Below, one piece after another: positions 61,590-64,000 of a stretch of 64,000 nt of DNA (its first letter is position 1; each line of letters opens with the position of its first letter). The notes under the pieces were generated by a model, which was not told where the DNA came from, did not search any database, and saw only the letters and a program-made list of their open reading frames with translations. The stretch is taken from positions 1 through 64,000 of the forward strand of contig NZ_BRVS01000002.1 of the NCBI RefSeq assembly GCF_026011795.1, read 5' to 3'. The translations under genes were made by a program, and so were the position numbers. This DNA is from Arthrobacter mangrovi. Lineage in GTDB: Bacteria > Actinomycetota > Actinomycetes > Actinomycetales > Micrococcaceae.

Positions 61590-63023
61590 ATGCCAAGCGA
61601 CCAATACTCACCGGAGGACAACGCCGGCCGGCGGATCCCGGACGGCCCGGCAGGAGGAACCGGCAGGGAGCCCGAGCCGCGGTATGCCGCTCCCACTATG
61701 GACACGCTCGAAGGCCGGCGGACCATCCGCAAGGCGATCGGTGCATCCGCCATGGGAAATGCGACCGAGTGGTTCGACTACGGCATCTACGCCGTGGCCG
61801 TCACCTACATCACGGCGAACTTCTTCCCCACCGAGGGCGGCGTGGCCTTCGCGCTGGCAACATTCGCCATCTCCTTCCTGGTCCGCCCGCTCGGCGGACT
61901 CGTCTGGGGCCCGCTGGGCGACCGCATCGGGCGCAAGTCCATCCTCGCGCTGACCATCATCCTGATGGCGGGCGCGACGTTCGCCATCGGCCTGCTGCCC
62001 ACCTACGACATGATCGGCATCTGGGCGCCGATCCTGCTCATCATCCTGCGCATGGTGCAGGGTTTCTCCACCGGCGGCGAGTACGGCGGAGCCGCCACGT
62101 TCATGGCAGAGTATTCGCCGGACAAGAAGCGCGGGTTCTTTGGCAGCTTCCTGGAGTTCGGGACGCTGTTCGGCTTTGTGCTCGGCACCGCGCTGGTACT
62201 CTTCTTCCAGATCATCCTCGGCCAGGAAGCCATGACCGAATGGGGCTGGCGGCTGCCGTTCCTGGTAGCCGGCCCGATGGGCGTGATCGGCCTCTACCTG
62301 CGGACCAAGCTCGAGGACACTCCCGTGTTCCGGGACCTGGAGGACCACCATCAGGAGGAATCCAGCGCCAAGACCGAGTTGAAGGACCTGGTCGTCAAGT
62401 ACTGGAAGCCTCTGCTGACCATGGGCGGCCTGGTCATCGCCCTGAACGTCACCAACTACACGTTGCTCAGCTACATGCCGACCTATCTGCAGACCGAGAT
62501 CAACCTCTCGGCAAACAGCGCGCTCACGCTGACGCTGCTGGGACAGCTGGCCATGATGGTCGTGATCCCCTTCGCCGGACGGATCTCGGACAAGGTCGGC
62601 CGGAAGCCCATGTGGTGGGCCTCGCTGGGCGGCCTGTTCGTTGCCGCCATCCCGATGTACCTGCTGATGCGGATCAACTTCGGCGCGGCGCTGATCGGCT
62701 TCGCCGTGCTGGGCCTGCTGTACGTGCTGCAGCTGGCCACGATCTCCGCGACGTTCCCGGCCATGTTCCCCACCCAGGTCCGTTACGCCGGCTTCGCCAT
62801 CACCTACAACGTGGCGACGGCGCTCTTCGGCGGCACCGCCCCGCTGGTGAACGAGCTCCTCATCGAGTCGACGGGCGATACTTTGGTCCCCGCCTACTAC
62901 ATGATGGTCGCCTGCGTCGTGGGCGCTATTGCGCTCAAGTTCGTCCCGGAGACCGCGGGCTGCTCGATCCGCGGCACGGAGATTCCAAGCATCGAGCGGG
63001 ACCGCGCCGAAGCCGGACGCTGA
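61590..63023 (+). CDS. MHS-family MFS transporter (ProP/KgtP-like)
   Basis: Twelve-helix permease of the metabolite:H+ symporter family, 477 aa from the ATG at 61590. The N-terminus is hydrophilic for about 45 residues. ASAMGNATEWFDYGIYA, GDRIGRKSILALT (motif A) and GFSTGGEYGGAATFMAEYSP are MHS hallmarks; members import osmolytes or carboxylates such as proline, betaine, citrate or 2-oxoglutarate. The specific substrate is unknown. GGAGAG precedes the ATG. Confidence 0.9.
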   Translation: MPSDQYSPEDNAGRRIPDGPAGGTGREPEPRYAAPTMDTLEGRRTIRKAIGASAMGNATEWFDYGIYAVAVTYITANFFPTEGGVAFALATFAISFLVRPLGGLVWGPLGDRIGRKSILALTIILMAGATFAIGLLPTYDMIGIWAPILLIILRMVQGFSTGGEYGGAATFMAEYSPDKKRGFFGSFLEFGTLFGFVLGTALVLFFQIILGQEAMTEWGWRLPFLVAGPMGVIGLYLRTKLEDTPVFRDLEDHHQEESSAKTELKDLVVKYWKPLLTMGGLVIALNVTNYTLLSYMPTYLQTEINLSANSALTLTLLGQLAMMVVIPFAGRISDKVGRKPMWWASLGGLFVAAIPMYLLMRINFGAALIGFAVLGLLYVLQLATISATFPAMFPTQVRYAGFAITYNVATALFGGTAPLVNELLIESTGDTLVPAYYMMVACVVGAIALKFVPETAGCSIRGTEIPSIERDRAEAGR

Positions 63024-63055
63024 CGCGCGCACGCCGCACCCGGACCAAGTCCGGC

Positions 63056-64000
63056 TTAGAAGGCGGCGGCCTCCTCGGGCCGCCAACCGGAGCCGCGGAT
63101 CCATTCCTGGAGCCGCGGCTCCGCCGTGTCCGTGAACCACTCGTCCTTGTCCTTGGCGTAGCGGCCGATCGACCGGTCCCCCGCATGCAGTTCGGCCAGC
63201 CGCCGCTTCTCCGCCAGGTACTCGGCCGCCACCGGAGCCTCGGCCCGCAGCCAGTCCCGGAAGCCCAGGGCGTAACACCAGCCGGGCGACCCCTGCACCC
63301 GGACGTGGACGTTGGCCGCACGGCCCGGGTCGGCGTTGCAGTGCATCCGCTTCTCCCACGCCGCAGGATCCGGGCAGGACGGCTTCGGTGAATCCCGCCA
63401 CTGGCCCGGCCAGCGCGGGAATCCGGCCGCGGCGAGGTTTGCGGCTATCCCATCCGCATCCGCCAGGGTCGCCACGGACACCTGCAGGTCGATGACGTCC
63501 TTGGCCGGCAGGCCCGGGACGGACGTGGAGCCGACGTGGGCCACGCCCAGGACGCGGCTGTCCGCAGCCGCGATCCTCGCGGCCAGCCGGCGGGCCTGGT
63601 GCCGCCACTGCGGGTCCGGATCGACCAGCTGCGGACCCCCGTCGCGGGGTGCCGCCCGTTCCGCCTGCAGGTTCTCCGCAAAGGGCACGAGCCGCTCGTC
63701 CCACAGCCGGTCCACCGCGGCGAGCAGGTCGCCGGCGCTCGACACGTTGTCCAGCACGACGTCCGCGGCCGCCCGCCGCTGCTCCGCGGTCGCCTGGGCC
63801 GCTATGCGGGACCGCGCGTCCTCGGGCGTCATGCCGCGCAGGTCCACCATGCGGCGGACCCGGGTCTCCTCCGGCGCGTCCACGACGAGCACGAGGTGGA
63901 AACCGGCCCCCTGCCCGGTCTCCACCAGGAGCGGGATGTCCTGGACGACGATGGACCCGGGCCCGGCCTCCGCCACCAGCTGCGCCGAACGGGCCCGCAC
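63056..64000 (-). CDS. coaE: Dephospho-CoA kinase CoaE fused to GrpB/UPF0157 domain (N-terminus cut by window edge)
   Basis: The visible 314 residues start inside the kinase; the P-loop lies beyond the window. Kinase features seen are VVQDIPLLVE (the substrate-lid region), RRMVDLRGMTPEDARSRIAAQAT and VVLDN. From about residue 125 a second domain follows with the GrpB signature HVGSTSVPGLPAKDVIDLQV, WCYALGFRDWL and the C-terminal YAKDKDEWF. CoaE catalyses the last step of coenzyme A synthesis. The C-terminal GrpB/UPF0157 fusion is known in mycobacteria and other actinobacteria and is thought to aid the kinase. Confidence 0.92.
   Translation of the reverse strand: MRARSAQLVAEAGPGSIVVQDIPLLVETGQGAGFHLVLVVDAPEETRVRRMVDLRGMTPEDARSRIAAQATAEQRRAAADVVLDNVSSAGDLLAAVDRLWDERLVPFAENLQAERAAPRDGGPQLVDPDPQWRHQARRLAARIAAADSRVLGVAHVGSTSVPGLPAKDVIDLQVSVATLADADGIAANLAAAGFPRWPGQWRDSPKPSCPDPAAWEKRMHCNADPGRAANVHVRVQGSPGWCYALGFRDWLRAEAPVAAEYLAEKRRLAELHAGDRSIGRYAKDKDEWFTDTAEPRLQEWIRGSGWRPEEAAAF

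Overview
The window looks like a chromosomal segment of a high-GC actinobacterium, most likely Micrococcales and plausibly Arthrobacter-like. RbpA, WhiA, OpcA, a SufR-led suf operon, a CoaE-GrpB fusion, the whiA-yvcK-rapZ-uvrC order and the tkt-tal-pgi-zwf-opcA-pgl order all point that way. The placement is by family knowledge and by eye; no search was run. Most of the sequence is dense, conserved housekeeping DNA. I see no rRNA, tRNA, CRISPR array, insertion sequence or prophage.

Layout. 1-4.1 kb: the start of an ABC-F protein, an ECF biotin importer (bioY-bioM-bioN), a YpfJ-type zinc peptidase and a Pr6Pr membrane protein. 4.2-9.3 kb (minus strand): sufR-sufB-sufD-Rieske-sufC-sufT, a tightly overlapped Fe-S assembly operon with no sufS or sufU inside it. 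9.4-12.0 kb: an ABC exporter pair and heme A synthase ctaA. 12.1-16.9 kb (minus): a five-gene catabolic unit (asparaginase, imidase/deacetylase, MFS permease, two SDR dehydrogenases) behind an operator-like inverted repeat. 17.1-26.5 kb: ctaB, then divergently the pentose-phosphate operon tkt-tal-pgi-zwf-opcA-pgl, closed by a strong terminator.

26.6-36.5 kb (minus): the outstanding region. It is a six-gene accessory locus, sbnA - (carrier x3)-Pls-like membrane synthetase - (half-C)-A-T NRPS - SyrP/TauD-like dioxygenase - sbnB - LuxE-like ligase, with ATGA or GTGA overlaps at four of its junctions. SbnA and SbnB make L-2,3-diaminopropionate (Dap). The two NRPS proteins together reconstitute a poly-lysine-synthetase (Pls) type machine that is split in two and carries four carrier domains. 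The simplest reading is a Dap-containing, possibly hydroxylated, cationic oligo- or polymer. Three 11-bp-spaced direct repeats lie upstream of sbnA. The locus sits inside an otherwise ordinary central-metabolism neighbourhood.

36.9-51.7 kb (minus): the gap-pgk-tpiA-secG-rbpA glycolytic block, sodA, rapZ-yvcK-whiA, uvrC, an acyltransferase, a HAD phosphatase, uvrA with an SOS-box-like site, and a GntR regulator. 51.9-64 kb: an MBL hydrolase, a trans-aconitate methyltransferase, a DUF3516 helicase, a GNAT enzyme, an S33 peptidase, terC under a probable yybP-ykoY manganese riboswitch, uvrB, an MHS-type permease, and the C-terminal part of CoaE-GrpB. Several genes lack a ribosome binding site but have a -10-like box 6-7 nt before the start codon, suggesting leaderless transcripts.
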